A stretch of DNA of 64,000 nt, taken from positions 1 to 64,000 of the forward strand of contig JAEKLQ010000025.1 in assembly GCA_019509785.1 (NCBI GenBank), in the 5' to 3' direction. Below, in pieces: positions 31,718 through 41,399 of the stretch. The translations under genes were made by a program, and so were the position numbers. Source of the DNA: Fibrobacterota bacterium. GTDB taxonomy: Bacteria > Fibrobacterota > Fibrobacteria > UBA11236. The number at the start of each line of letters is the position of its first letter. Position 1 is the stretch's first letter. Below the pieces are notes generated by a model. That model was given only the letters and a program-made list of their open reading frames with translations, ran no database searches and had not been told where the DNA came from.

Positions 31718-34149
31718 GGATCCACCCGGATGGTCTGCGCGAGGACCCATTGGTTTTTCCAATTCAAATCGAAACGCCAATCGCCCGGGGCTTCGCCGGC
31801 CTGACCGAATCGATAGGAGAACCACTGGGTATAGTGCTCTCCGCGGATGGAAACCCGGAGATCACCGGTTTCCCTTACCGCGCCCACGCCATCCAGGATG
31901 CGGTAGGTATAATCGTAGTTGCGGCCCCGCACATTGGACAACTGCATCCTCAAATAGATCCGTCGCTTGCGCATGGCCTTCAAGGAAAGGCGTTCAGGAC
32001 GATCGATGGCCTTGCCTTCCAGGATGTTGCGCGTAAAACCGGAGCGCATGGAGAAAAGCGGTTCCCGGGAAAACAAGAGCGTGTCCGTCTTGGCGGCGAT
32101 CATCCAATCGCGCATTTCCAGGGAATCCTGCCGAGTGGCCTTGCCGGAACGAGCCAGCGTAGCGAAATCCTCCCAAGCGAGGCCATGGGCCGACAAGGCG
32201 CGGAACACCGCGATGCGCGTGCGCAAGCCCGGGAGATGGGTGCGGTTCCGGCCTAACGCTTGGTTCAAATACGGAAGGGCCGCTTCGGATTTTCCCAGCC
32301 GGAACAAAGCCTCCCCTCTAGCGGCCAACCAGTCCGGATTTTCCTCTCCCTGAGCCGAAGCCTTCGTGAAGTCGGTCTCAGCTTCCGCGAAGCGGCCCTG
32401 CGCCATGGCCCGCTTGCCGAGCGCGGCCCATGCTTCCGCGGCCGTACTGTCGCGACGAGCGGCTTCGGCGGCGCCGGCGGCTGAATCCCCTTCCAGATAT
32501 CCTTGATAAAGCGCGGCCAGTCCCATTCCCTTGTCCACGGCTCGGGCCAAATGACCGCGGGCGCCCTCGATGCGGCCCGCATGGAATTCCGCGAGTCCGC
32601 ACGCCTCGTCCAGACCGGGCGATTCCAGCCCTCGCGAGGAAAAGCCGCCACAGGCAGCCTCCGCCTCCCCGTCTTCCCCCAACCGATCCAGGATCCGGAT
32701 TTTTTCGCGAGCCAAGGCCGGGTCCGGCGCGCGCGCCAACAAGTAGTCCAAATCCTCCAAAGCCAAGGAAGACAATCTAGTGGTCCCGAGGATCCCGGCC
32801 CTCTGGGATCGGACGCCGGAGGCATTCCCGGAAGCGCCCAGTCGCGTGGTCCAGTTCCGGGTTCGCTCCAGCAATCCGTGCTTTTCACCATAACGGGACT
32901 GCTTGCGTTCGGCTTCTTCGCAGATCATCGCCCCCATCGGGTAAGAACCGGCCACGGCAAGCCTATCGCATAGGACCATGGCCTCGTCGAAACGGAATTC
33001 CCTCACCAGATAAGCGGCGTAATTGCCGTAGGGCTGAGGAGCATTGGGATCGTGAAGGATCAGCCGATTGTAATTCCTTTCCACCTCGGGCAGATCCCCT
33101 TCCCGATCGGCCAACCGCATCGGGATCTCCTCGAACGAGTAGTAGGATTTCTCGGGAAAGATCCCGTTTTCCACCCGCGTCACGGTGGCGCGGCAAGAAT
33201 CGCTTTCCTCCGCCAGCAATTGCACCAGGGCCTTGGCAGTGAGGTAATGATAGGTTTCGCCGCAGGCTGCCGCCTTCCCCAAATCCGACCGCGCGGCGGG
33301 GAAGTCCCCGAGAATCGCGTGATAGCGCGCCTGGCGCGCATGGCCCATGCAGAAATCCGGATGGTTTTTTAAGGCGGCGGCTTGGATTCGGATGGCTTCC
33401 AGCAAGGCTCCGTCCGCATAGGAGGACGCCGAAAAGGGGTTGCCGCCGCGATATTCATCTTGGATCAAACGCAGTCCGGCCAATACGGCAAGGCCGGGAT
33501 CATCCGGCGCATGCGACTCCAGATATCTCTGCTTCCGGATTACCTCATTCAGGTCGCCGAACTTGTATTGGCTATTCGCCGCCTGATAAAACGCTTCCAG
33601 GGCCAGCGACCTCGCTTCCGCTACCGTCCATGATCGTCCGATCCAGATCCGCCCCGCCAACGTATCCGCGATAGCGAAGGACCAATGGCGCTGGGCTCCA
33701 GGCGCGTCGAAAGGCGAATGGCAAAAAAGCAGGGATCGGGAGCCCGCGTTCGGCATCAGGGCCGACGGCATTCCCAACCGCTCCGCCAGAAAAGACAGAC
33801 CCCGGATGGAGCCGGTATCCGTCCCGGGTTGCCAGGATTCCAATCGGCGCAAAGGGATCTTATCCAGGGCCGTTTTCAGGATTTCGCCTTTGGCGGAATA
33901 AACCAACAAAACGTTTTCGCCGGCTTCCTCATCCACCGATCGCCGGAAAAAATCGAGGTCCGCGAAAAAAGGCATCGAGCGGACCTGAAAAGTTTGACGT
34001 TGGGCGGTCCTGTAGGGTTTCAAAGTCCTATTAAGTTCCCACCCTACCAATAATGCAGGTCCCAAAAGGAGAAACGATCCCACCAGGAAAAATGCGGGTC
34101 TGGAAATGAACTTTTCGCGTACGTAAGTTCGAGCGCCTTCGGCTTGCAT
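31714..34149 (-). CDS. Membrane-anchored TPR protein
   Basis: The 811-residue product has one N-terminal transmembrane helix (AFFLVGSFLLLGPALLVGWEL, about 18-39). A domain of about 140 residues follows, then TPR-like helical repeats from about 180 to 690 (for example YHAILGDFPAARSDLGKAAACG, RAMAQGRFAEAETDFTKASAQG and FRLGKSEAALPYLNQALG). The last 100 residues are beta-rich (RIYLRMQLSNVRGRNYDYTYRI; WRFDLNWKNQWVLAQTI), probably an immunoglobulin-like end domain in the periplasm. Its downstream neighbour is coupled by ATGA. A scaffold in the envelope is likely; the specific role is unknown. Confidence 0.7.
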   Translation of the reverse strand: MQAEGARTYVREKFISRPAFFLVGSFLLLGPALLVGWELNRTLKPYRTAQRQTFQVRSMPFFADLDFFRRSVDEEAGENVLLVYSAKGEILKTALDKIPLRRLESWQPGTDTGSIRGLSFLAERLGMPSALMPNAGSRSLLFCHSPFDAPGAQRHWSFAIADTLAGRIWIGRSWTVAEARSLALEAFYQAANSQYKFGDLNEVIRKQRYLESHAPDDPGLAVLAGLRLIQDEYRGGNPFSASSYADGALLEAIRIQAAALKNHPDFCMGHARQARYHAILGDFPAARSDLGKAAACGETYHYLTAKALVQLLAEESDSCRATVTRVENGIFPEKSYYSFEEIPMRLADREGDLPEVERNYNRLILHDPNAPQPYGNYAAYLVREFRFDEAMVLCDRLAVAGSYPMGAMICEEAERKQSRYGEKHGLLERTRNWTTRLGASGNASGVRSQRAGILGTTRLSSLALEDLDYLLARAPDPALAREKIRILDRLGEDGEAEAACGGFSSRGLESPGLDEACGLAEFHAGRIEGARGHLARAVDKGMGLAALYQGYLEGDSAAGAAEAARRDSTAAEAWAALGKRAMAQGRFAEAETDFTKASAQGEENPDWLAARGEALFRLGKSEAALPYLNQALGRNRTHLPGLRTRIAVFRALSAHGLAWEDFATLARSGKATRQDSLEMRDWMIAAKTDTLLFSREPLFSMRSGFTRNILEGKAIDRPERLSLKAMRKRRIYLRMQLSNVRGRNYDYTYRILDGVGAVRETGDLRVSIRGEHYTQWFSYRFGQAGEAPGDWRFDLNWKNQWVLAQTIRVDP

Positions 34150-34217
34150 GGGACGCCCGGATCATACCCTTTTATATCACCCGTTGCCGAAGTTTTCCTT
34201 CCTCCTCGGACCCTGGA

Positions 34218-34745
34218 TCATCCTTTGGAGCCGGAACACGCGATCGCGGAGCCCATACCCGGGGAACCCCGCAAGGTCTGGAAGACCACGCAATAGCGCT
34301 CCGTAAGGCGCAGCAAGGAATCCAGCTTTTCCTGGGTCGCATCCGTGTCCAGCTCGATGCGCAAGCGGATGGCCGTGAATCCCACCGGCGCGTCCTTGGC
34401 GACGCCTAAGGTCCCGCGGAAATCGAGATCCCCATCCACGACTACGCTGCCGGAACGGATCTCGACCCCGATGGCGGTGGCCACCGCCTTGAGGGTCACG
34501 CCGGCGCAACCGGCCAAGGCTTGCAGCAGCATGTCGCCGGAGCAGGCTTCGCTGCCGTCGCCGCCCGTGGCGGGATGCAGTCCCGCGATCACCGGACCCG
34601 TGAAGCCGGCAACGGCGGCGGAAACGCCTTGCCCCAGGGACGCCCGGCCGGACAAGGTCCTCAGGGCCGCCTCCGGATGGGCGCGATATTCATCCTTGAG
34701 CGGCGCCTGCCTGGCCCGCAGGCTATCCGCATCCTTGATTTCCAT
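34218..34745 (-). CDS. OsmC/Ohr-family protein
   Basis: The 175-residue product starts at 34745, where GGGAGG lies four bases upstream. It has the OsmC fold with two reactive Cys, one in LAGCAGVTL (start of the long central helix) and one in ERYCVVFQTL near the end. Family members reduce organic hydroperoxides with dihydrolipoamide-linked or thiol donors. The context is HPATGGDGSEACSGDMLLQALAGC, with an additional Cys in EACSG. It stands between a TPR gene and the ABC permease. OsmC-like YhfA proteins without proven peroxidase activity are an alternative. Confidence 0.85.
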   Translation of the reverse strand: MEIKDADSLRARQAPLKDEYRAHPEAALRTLSGRASLGQGVSAAVAGFTGPVIAGLHPATGGDGSEACSGDMLLQALAGCAGVTLKAVATAIGVEIRSGSVVVDGDLDFRGTLGVAKDAPVGFTAIRLRIELDTDATQEKLDSLLRLTERYCVVFQTLRGSPGMGSAIACSGSKG

Positions 34746-34803
34746 GGTGCCTCCCGCGCATCGTGGCGCGCATGAAAAATACGAATTGCCCGCTACATGC
34801 CGA

Positions 34804-37491
34804 TTAGGATCGGGACAAGGCCAAGAGACCCCGCAATTGCGCCCGCCCCCCGCGGAAGGCCGCATAGACCGAGCACAAGCCGCCGATCAGGGCCGAAGCC
34901 GCCAGACAGATACCCGGAATGCGCCAATCGGGGATCCAGGGGACTTGCCACACCAGCAAGTCGATGACCCAGGCCGCGGCCAGGCTCAAGGCCCAACCGG
35001 TGCTTCCGGCCGCCAGGCAAAAGCCCGCGTATTGGACCAGGGATTGGCGCGCCAAACGCGCGCGCGGCTCGCCCAAGGTGCGTAGAAGCAGAACGGTCTT
35101 GCGGCTCTCGGCCACCAGCGCATCCACGATGAGCCAAAGGATGGCCAGGCCGATCAAAAGGGCGAATCCGGATAGGAAGCGCACCAGCCAAGCCAATTTT
35201 CCCAGGGTCTGGATGGTACGGCCGATCACGTCCCGTAAATTCAAGATGGTCACGTTGGGGAAGGCGGCGCTCACCGCGTCCTGCAAGCCCTCCGCTTCGC
35301 CCGCGGGCAAATCGCCCAAGGTCCCCAACCAGGTCTTAGGCGCCATCTCCAATGCGCCCGGCTGGAAGAGTACGAAGAAATTGGGCTGGAAGGAGGCCCA
35401 ACGCACCTGCCTCAGGCTGGTCACCTTGCCTTCCACTTCCACGCCTTGCACGTCGAAACGGAGGGTGTCGTCCAAAGCGAGGCCCACCCGCTTCGCGAAA
35501 TCCTTCTCCAGGCTGATTTCCGGCAATGCGCCCTCGGCCGCAGGCCCCTTCCACCAACTCCCCGCCGAGACCTTCTCCGCATCCGAAGGCTTGTCGCGGT
35601 AGGAAAGGTTGAAACCGCGCGTGCGGAATTGCTCGCGGTTGCGCGCCTCTATCGTGGCCGCGCGTTGGCGCTTCCCGCCCGCCTGGGCGCGGAGCCACGG
35701 GAGCAATCGCCTCCAGCCTTTGGCCGCCGCGCTATCCCCCTCCTCGCGCTTGAAGGGCTTCCCGTTCAAGGCTTCCAAGCGCGCCCGCACCATCGGCGCC
35801 GGTTGTTCCAAAGCCGATCCCCGGGCCTTGAGCAGGGCTTCCACGCCGGGCAATTGCTCTTCCTGGATGTCGAACAGGAAAAGCTGCGGCAGGACGCGTC
35901 CCTTCGGCACGCGGATCTCGTTCAGGATGAGGTCCTGCAATTGCGGGATAAGGCAGGAAGTGAAGGCGACGAAGCCGAGGGCGGCGAAGGCCAGCAGCGA
36001 CTTTTCGCGGCCCCAGCGGATGGATCCGAGCGCGATGCGCAGAGGGTAACCCAGGCGGGACCGTAACGCCCAGAGTACCTTGAAGGCGATCCAGCCCAAC
36101 GCCGCCAGGAGCAGGAAAGCCGCTCCCATGGACCCCACCGAAATGGCGCTCAGCACCCAGGAACGGCTATCGGCCATGGCCAGGACGAAGAAGAACGCCC
36201 CCTGGGCCAGGAACAGCAGCGCCCTCGGCCACAGCCGCAAGGGCGCCCCCTCCAGCGGCTTGATCAAGGTGGCGGGAGGCACCCGGCCGAGGCCGGCGAA
36301 GCCGGTGAGGCAGAAAAGCAAAGAGGTGCATATCGCCAAGGCCCACCCCAGCCATAATGTGGAGGCTGGTAAGGAGGAAGGAATCCGCACCGCGTATAGG
36401 CGGTAAATGAGTATGGGCAGGCCGATGGCCCAAACCCGCGCCAGCACCAGTCCCAGCGCGGCCGCCAGTGAAGAAAGCAACAGGTTCTGCGCCAGGTACA
36501 GCCCGACGATGCGGCGGCGCGAAGCCCCCAAGGTGGCCAAGATCGCCACCGTCTTGCGTTCCCCCACCAGGTGATGGCGGAAGAAAAAAGCCGCCCCCAC
36601 CGCAGAAAGCAGGAAGCCGGAAAGGCTCAGCATCTTGAGGAAGGCGATCACCATCTGGAAGCTGCGCCCCAAGTCGGACCCCGAATCGGTGTAGGCGGAA
36701 ACGTCGATCTCGGGATCGGCCAGGGCGGCCTCCAGGCTGTCGCGTAACGCGTCCGCGTCGGCGCGCGCGGGCAAGGAATAGAACCGGTACCGGAAGATGC
36801 GGCTGCCCTTCGATTCCAGCCCGGTGGCCGGCATGTCGTCCAGCAGGATGTAAACGCGGCTCCCCATTTCCCAGAACTCGAAATTGCCGCCGGGCCGATC
36901 GGTATACGCGTCCTTGATGCGGAAGGTCTTGTTCCCGAGGGCTACGCTGTCCCCGACCTTCAATTTCATGCCCGCAAGCAACTCGGGGGGGACCAGCATG
37001 TCCCCGCTCTTCAGGTCGGCTATGCGGCCGGACCATTCGCCGCCGCGCCCATCGCGGTCCGCCCGCGCGAAAGCGAAGGCTCCGATCAAGGGATAGCTGC
37101 GTGAGACCGCCTTCACCTGGACCAGGCGGCTCGCGGCGGAAGGCTGGGTAACTGGTGAGTTACCCTGGGGACCGCCCTCCTTCGGCTGGCCCTGCGCGGG
37201 CGCGGCCGGCCCGGCCCGGAGCATGGACAGGAAGCCCCAGACTTCCGCCTGCCGCGAATCCGGAGGGATGAGGCGCGCGAGGGCCGCTTCTTCGGCGGCG
37301 GAGAAGGGCCGCCGCGCATGGACGCGCAAATCCCCCTCCAGCAACTCCTTCGACTTGTCGTGGATATCGGCCTGGAAGTTGCGCGCCAGCCCGTTCACGA
37401 CCAGGAATACCGAAAGCCCCAGGGCGTAGATGGCCACGAAGGAAAGCCAGGCGCTCCGCCCATGGCGCAACAGCCTTAAGAAAAGGGGCAT
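34804..37491 (-). CDS. FtsX-like ABC transporter permease (YbbP/LolC-E superfamily)
   Basis: The 895-residue permease has a first helix (SFVAIYALGLSVFLVVNGLA), a large periplasmic domain, and a triple-helix FtsX block (LKMLSLSGFLLSAVGAAFFF; LVGERKTVAILATLGASRRRIVGLYLAQNLLLSS). A central pair of helices, a second periplasmic domain and a final FtsX block follow (LVAESRKTVLLLRTLGEPRARLARQSLVQYA). The double FtsX arrangement and length match YbbP-type permeases. With the ATPase 16 bases upstream it forms a YbbA-YbbP-like MacB-fold machine that may extract lipids or lipoproteins from the inner membrane. The substrate is unknown. Confidence 0.85.
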   Translation of the reverse strand: MPLFLRLLRHGRSAWLSFVAIYALGLSVFLVVNGLARNFQADIHDKSKELLEGDLRVHARRPFSAAEEAALARLIPPDSRQAEVWGFLSMLRAGPAAPAQGQPKEGGPQGNSPVTQPSAASRLVQVKAVSRSYPLIGAFAFARADRDGRGGEWSGRIADLKSGDMLVPPELLAGMKLKVGDSVALGNKTFRIKDAYTDRPGGNFEFWEMGSRVYILLDDMPATGLESKGSRIFRYRFYSLPARADADALRDSLEAALADPEIDVSAYTDSGSDLGRSFQMVIAFLKMLSLSGFLLSAVGAAFFFRHHLVGERKTVAILATLGASRRRIVGLYLAQNLLLSSLAAALGLVLARVWAIGLPILIYRLYAVRIPSSLPASTLWLGWALAICTSLLFCLTGFAGLGRVPPATLIKPLEGAPLRLWPRALLFLAQGAFFFVLAMADSRSWVLSAISVGSMGAAFLLLAALGWIAFKVLWALRSRLGYPLRIALGSIRWGREKSLLAFAALGFVAFTSCLIPQLQDLILNEIRVPKGRVLPQLFLFDIQEEQLPGVEALLKARGSALEQPAPMVRARLEALNGKPFKREEGDSAAAKGWRRLLPWLRAQAGGKRQRAATIEARNREQFRTRGFNLSYRDKPSDAEKVSAGSWWKGPAAEGALPEISLEKDFAKRVGLALDDTLRFDVQGVEVEGKVTSLRQVRWASFQPNFFVLFQPGALEMAPKTWLGTLGDLPAGEAEGLQDAVSAAFPNVTILNLRDVIGRTIQTLGKLAWLVRFLSGFALLIGLAILWLIVDALVAESRKTVLLLRTLGEPRARLARQSLVQYAGFCLAAGSTGWALSLAAAWVIDLLVWQVPWIPDWRIPGICLAASALIGGLCSVYAAFRGGRAQLRGLLALSRS

Positions 37492-37507
37492 GCCTACCTG
37501 GGGCCTT

Positions 37508-38158
37508 TCAGGCGAAGCGGCCCAGATGCAAGGTAAGCACGCGGGAGCATTTGGCCGCCAGCTCGCGGTTGTGCGTCACCACGATGGCCGTGAGGCCGCG
37601 CTCGGCGATGAGGGAGAAGATGAGCGACTCCACCTCTTCGGCGGTGGCCTCATCGAGGTTGCCGGTGGGTTCGTCGGCGAAGAGCAAGCGCGGCCCGGAG
37701 GCCAGGGCGCGGGCGATGGCCACGCGTTGCTGCTCTCCCCCGGAAAGTTGGTGCGGAAAATGTCCGGCGCGCGCGGTCAGCCCCACTCGTTCCAGCAAGG
37801 CGTCGGCGCGGGGGCCCGCATCGCGCTCGCGCAGGATCTCCAGGGGCAGGGCTACGTTCTCGCGGGCCGTAAGCGAGGGCACCAGGTGGTATTCCTGGAA
37901 GATGATGCCCATATTGCGCCCGCGCAGGCGGGCCAAGGCATCGGGATTCAGTGACGCGAGATCGGTTCCATCGAAGCGGACTTCGCCTTGATCGGGGGCT
38001 TCCAATCCGGCCAACAGGCTGAGTAAGGTGGTTTTGCCGCTGCCCGACTGCCCCAAGACCGCCACGCTCTCGCCCGCGCGGAATTCGGCATCCAGGCCGT
38101 GCAGTACGCGCGTGGCGCCGTAATTCTTCGCGAGATTCGCTGCGCTGAGCAAGGTCAT
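37508..38158 (-). CDS. ABC ATPase of the LolD/YbbA family
   Basis: This compact 216-residue ATPase has Walker A GQSGSGKTT, Q-loop IIFQEYHLVPSLTARENV, signature LSGGEQQRVAIARAL, Walker B LLFADEPTGNLDE and a switch His in VVTHN. FQ.YHL...T..ENV and DEPTGNLD are typical of LolD/MacB/YbbA proteins that work with FtsX-like permeases. It is followed 16 bases later by the permease. It lies upstream of a strong terminator belonging to the MFS gene, so it starts its own transcript. Confidence 0.9.
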   Translation of the reverse strand: MTLLSAANLAKNYGATRVLHGLDAEFRAGESVAVLGQSGSGKTTLLSLLAGLEAPDQGEVRFDGTDLASLNPDALARLRGRNMGIIFQEYHLVPSLTARENVALPLEILRERDAGPRADALLERVGLTARAGHFPHQLSGGEQQRVAIARALASGPRLLFADEPTGNLDEATAEEVESLIFSLIAERGLTAIVVTHNRELAAKCSRVLTLHLGRFA

Positions 38159-38198
38159 GCGAGGAAACTAGAAAATGGGCGATCCCGGCAAATGAAAA

Positions 38199-38224
38199 GG
38201 CCCCGGCGACGTATCGCCGGGGCC
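38199..38224 (-). terminator. Rho-independent terminator of the MFS gene
   Basis: A GC-rich stem of 12 pairs (GGCCCCGGCGAT against GTCGCCGGGGCC, minus strand) is followed by TTTTCATTT. It ends the transcript of the sugar permease at 38259-39506 and isolates the LolD/FtsX pair. Confidence 0.85.
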
Positions 38225-38258
38225 CGAAAAGGACGAATCGAGGCTGGAAGCCTACGCC

Positions 38259-39506
38259 TTAGGCGTGGACGAATTCCCGCGACTTGGCGCCCGAACCGGT
38301 GGACTGGTTCGCCTTGTTCTTCCGCACCCAGATGGTGAGGATGGTGAACAGAACGACCAGGATGGCCGGGAACATGACCATGGTTCCCAGGGTCGCCTGT
38401 CCGGCTACCAGTTCCAGGTTGTCGCCGGTCAAGCCCTTGGCCGCCGCGGCGGCCTTATCGTTATCGATCCACGAGCCGATGATGGGCTGGAAGATGGAGG
38501 AGGAGAACATTCCCACCGCTCCGATCACCGACATTCCCAACGCGCCGCTCTTCGGGATCTTGTCGGCGATGAAGCCGATCATGTTGGGCCAGAAGTAGGC
38601 GATGCCCGCAGCGTAGATGACGGCGGCCAGATAAGCCCCGTTGCCGGTCGTCTTGCTCAAAAGGTATACGCCGATGGTTCCCAAGATGGCCGAACCCAGC
38701 AGCACGCCCGTCTGATCGAACTTGCCGACCATGTTGCCGCCGAAATAGCGGGCCACCGCCATCAAGCCGGTCACCAGGGCCAGGATCAACATGGGCTGCG
38801 CGCCGCTCTTCGACAGGATGAGGCCGACCCATTGCTGGGGACCGAACTCCGAGATGGCGGTCAAGGACATGCAGATGAACATCATGATGAACAGGGGCGA
38901 CAGCATCGCCTTGAAGTTGTTCACCAAGGAGTTGGCTTCCACCAGTTTCGACTTCGGGAAAGTCTGGCCGAAGAAGAGGATGGCGTAGACGATGGTGGGG
39001 GCCATGATGACGGCGATTTGGGTTTGCCAGGAGAAGTGCGCGTCCGTCATGAATTTGGACAAGAGGGAGCCGATGACGATTCCGCCCGGGAACCACATAT
39101 GGAAGCGGTTCATCTTCTTGCTCATCTCGACGCCTTCGTAGGCGTCGGCGATCATGGGATTACAAGCGGCTTCGGTGCAGCCGTTGCCCAGGCCGATGAG
39201 GAAGGTGGAAACGAGCAGGCCGACATAGCTGGCGCTGAAGATGGTCAGCAGGATGCCGATGGAGTGCGAGAAGAAGGCGAACTGCATGATGCGCTTGGGA
39301 CCGACGGTATGGTAGACCAGGCCGCCGACCAGCATGGAGAGCGGGAAGCCCAGGAACCACATGCTATTGATGAAACCTAACTGGTGGGCATTGAAATTCA
39401 GCTCTCTTCCCAGCTGGGCAAGGATTCCAGCACGGATGCTGAAAGAAAATGCCGTGGTAATCAGCGCGAAACAGCTGGCGTAAAAGAGCCTGTTCTTATT
39501 ATCCAT
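38259..39506 (-). CDS. MFS sugar permease (FucP/NagP-like)
   Basis: The 415-residue permease has about 12 hydrophobic segments. The first half reads FSIRAGILAQLGRELNFNAHQLGFINSMWFLGFPLSMLVGG, the pattern of FHS-type sugar:H+ symporters, with FLIGLGNGCTEAACNPM in the fourth helix region. The long central loop and KSKLVEANSLVNNF fit the two-bundle layout. It is transcribed alone with SD GAGGG and ends at a strong terminator. The 283-base region upstream of its start contains two CGCGAATT repeats and a GGCATCACATGCC inverted repeat that could bind a regulator. The substrate is not determined. Confidence 0.85.
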   Translation of the reverse strand: MDNKNRLFYASCFALITTAFSFSIRAGILAQLGRELNFNAHQLGFINSMWFLGFPLSMLVGGLVYHTVGPKRIMQFAFFSHSIGILLTIFSASYVGLLVSTFLIGLGNGCTEAACNPMIADAYEGVEMSKKMNRFHMWFPGGIVIGSLLSKFMTDAHFSWQTQIAVIMAPTIVYAILFFGQTFPKSKLVEANSLVNNFKAMLSPLFIMMFICMSLTAISEFGPQQWVGLILSKSGAQPMLILALVTGLMAVARYFGGNMVGKFDQTGVLLGSAILGTIGVYLLSKTTGNGAYLAAVIYAAGIAYFWPNMIGFIADKIPKSGALGMSVIGAVGMFSSSIFQPIIGSWIDNDKAAAAAKGLTGDNLELVAGQATLGTMVMFPAILVVLFTILTIWVRKNKANQSTGSGAKSREFVHA

Positions 39507-39789
39507 ACTTGAATTCCCTCACCTGTTAAGGTTAGACCGCAGGTTTCTAGCGGTACAGACGGGTAAATGTACTGCAAAGAACCCGATCTTTCCACGCAAG
39601 TCCTGCCATTTTGTTGCATTGAATGTATTTCCTGGCTCGCATTTGATTTCTTTGGCCTCCCGGAGGCGGGAATTCGCGGGATTTATTCGAAATTCGCGTC
39701 CGGCCGGGAAGGCATGTGATGCCTGTAACAAACTCCCCGGACGACCGTTAGGAACGATGTTCCGGTTTCTCCGGGCATTGCTGCCCCGC

Positions 39790-40485
39790 TTATTCCCCCG
39801 CTGGAAGCCGCCGCGCCAGCAGGGGTTTTAAGTATGCGAAGAGGCTATCCGCCAGGATGCGATGGCCTTTTTCGTTCGGATGGATGCCATCGGCCTGGTT
39901 GAGGGCGGGCTCGCCCGCCACCCCGGCCAAAAGGAAGGGCATCAGGGGCAACTTATACTTCGCCGCCAGCTCGGGATAGATGCGGGCGAAGTCGGCGGCA
40001 TACTGGGATCCGTAATTGGGCGGCACCCTGAGACCGGTCAAAGCCAAGTCCCAATGCCGCTCGCGGCAGAAGCGGATCGCATCCTCCAGGTTCTTACGCG
40101 TCTCTTCGGGTTTCATGCCGCGTAGGCCGTCGTTGGAGCCCAGGGCCAGCACCACCAGATCGGGTTTGGCCTTGGCGTACCATTGCAGCCGCCGCACCGC
40201 GCTGGCGGAAGTGCTTCCGCTGGAGCCGCCGTTGATGACCTGGCAGCAGGCCGGTTTCCATTTCCCGAGTTCGGCATCCAACAAGGCGGGAAAGGCATCT
40301 TCCTTTTCCACGCCCAAGCCTTCGGTGAGGCTGTCCCCGAGGATCAGGATTTTAAGCGGCGTTTTGCCGGCTTCGGCCCCGAAGGCCATGGCGATGGCGA
40401 AGAGGAAGAGACCGGCGCGAAGGCGCGAAAGCGGGAAGCGGCGCAGGGGAGAAAGCGGGAAACGCCAATTCGGAGGACGGATCAC
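39790..40485 (-). CDS. tesA: GDSL/SGNH esterase, TesA-like
   Basis: The GTG at 40485 overlaps the uppP stop as GTGA and opens a signal peptide (SRLRAGLFLFAIAMAFGAEA), giving 231 residues. The SGNH blocks are all present: GDSLTEG with the nucleophile Ser, NGGSSGST with Gly, LGSNDGLRG with Asn, and DGIHPNEKGH with the Asp-His pair. The order and spacing match the periplasmic lysophospholipase/thioesterase TesA and arylesterases. It is the last gene of a run with uppP upstream. Membrane phospholipid or short-chain ester turnover is plausible. Confidence 0.88.
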   Translation of the reverse strand: MIRPPNWRFPLSPLRRFPLSRLRAGLFLFAIAMAFGAEAGKTPLKILILGDSLTEGLGVEKEDAFPALLDAELGKWKPACCQVINGGSSGSTSASAVRRLQWYAKAKPDLVVLALGSNDGLRGMKPEETRKNLEDAIRFCRERHWDLALTGLRVPPNYGSQYAADFARIYPELAAKYKLPLMPFLLAGVAGEPALNQADGIHPNEKGHRILADSLFAYLKPLLARRLPAGE

Positions 40486-41354
40486 CGGGAGAAATACCAC
40501 CAGGTGAAGGCGGCCAGGGCCAGGCGATACCAGCCGAAGCCCTTGAGGGTGTGCTTGCCCAGGAAACCGATGAAAAAGCGGACGGCGAACCAAGCCGAGA
40601 CCAGCGCCACCAGGAAACCGACCGCGAAGAGGGGAGCGTCCGAGGCGTGCAGGAATTCCCGGCTCTTATAGAGATCGAATCCCGTGGCGGCGATCATGAC
40701 CGGAACCGCGGCCAGGAAGGAATATTCCGCCGTGGTCTTGCGATCGACGCCCATCAGCATCCCGCCGATGATGGTCGATCCGGAGCGGGACATGCCCGGC
40801 CATAGCGCGAAGCATTGGAACAGGCCCACCCATAGGGCCTCGCGCATGCCGATATCGTCCAGGCGCGAGACGCGGGCGCGCGGCTTGAAGACTTCGATCA
40901 GGATCAGGCCCACCCCGCCGATGGCCAAGCCGATGGCGACCGTAAGAGGGCTGAACAGTTTTTCCTTGATGGCATGGTGGAACAGCTTGCCGCAGACCAG
41001 GGCCGGCGCGGTGGTGACCGCCAACAGGAGCAGGCCCCGCATGCCCGCGAAGCGCTGGCTCCGGGAAAGGTCGGAGGGGCTGCGGTCGGCGATGCCGGGG
41101 TGGTCGGAAGTCCGATCCGAAGACGGCGAGCCCGCGGGCGCGCGGCCGGGGATGAGGCCCAAGAAGCGATCCCGGTAAAGGAAGGCCACCGCCAGTATGG
41201 CCCCGAGCTGGATGAAGACCTCGAAGGCGTCGGCGCGTTCGCCCGTGAAGTGGAGCATGTGGCCGGCGATGATCATGTGCCCGGTGGAGGAGACGGGGAT
41301 GAATTCGGTCAGGCCTTCCAACAAGCCTATGATGATGGCTAAGGCGTATAGCAT
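40482..41354 (-). CDS. uppP: Undecaprenyl-diphosphatase
   Basis: The 290-residue membrane enzyme has the two signature regions LEGLTEFIPVSSTGHM (residues about 12-27) and PGMSRSGSTI (about 185-194), with the catalytic Glu, His and Arg of BacA/UppP. It recycles undecaprenyl pyrophosphate to the monophosphate lipid carrier used for peptidoglycan and O-antigen. A loop of about 45 residues after the third helix (RAPAGSPSSDRTSDHPG...) is hydrophilic and longer than usual. The ATG at 41354 is chosen over a TTG at 41363. It lies 45 bases after the ABC ATPase gene and overlaps tesA. Confidence 0.95.
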   Translation of the reverse strand: MLYALAIIIGLLEGLTEFIPVSSTGHMIIAGHMLHFTGERADAFEVFIQLGAILAVAFLYRDRFLGLIPGRAPAGSPSSDRTSDHPGIADRSPSDLSRSQRFAGMRGLLLLAVTTAPALVCGKLFHHAIKEKLFSPLTVAIGLAIGGVGLILIEVFKPRARVSRLDDIGMREALWVGLFQCFALWPGMSRSGSTIIGGMLMGVDRKTTAEYSFLAAVPVMIAATGFDLYKSREFLHASDAPLFAVGFLVALVSAWFAVRFFIGFLGKHTLKGFGWYRLALAAFTWWYFSR

Positions 41355-41399
41355 GTCCGGCAAATTAATAAATAAAAACCGGCGATCCCCGCGGCGGCC

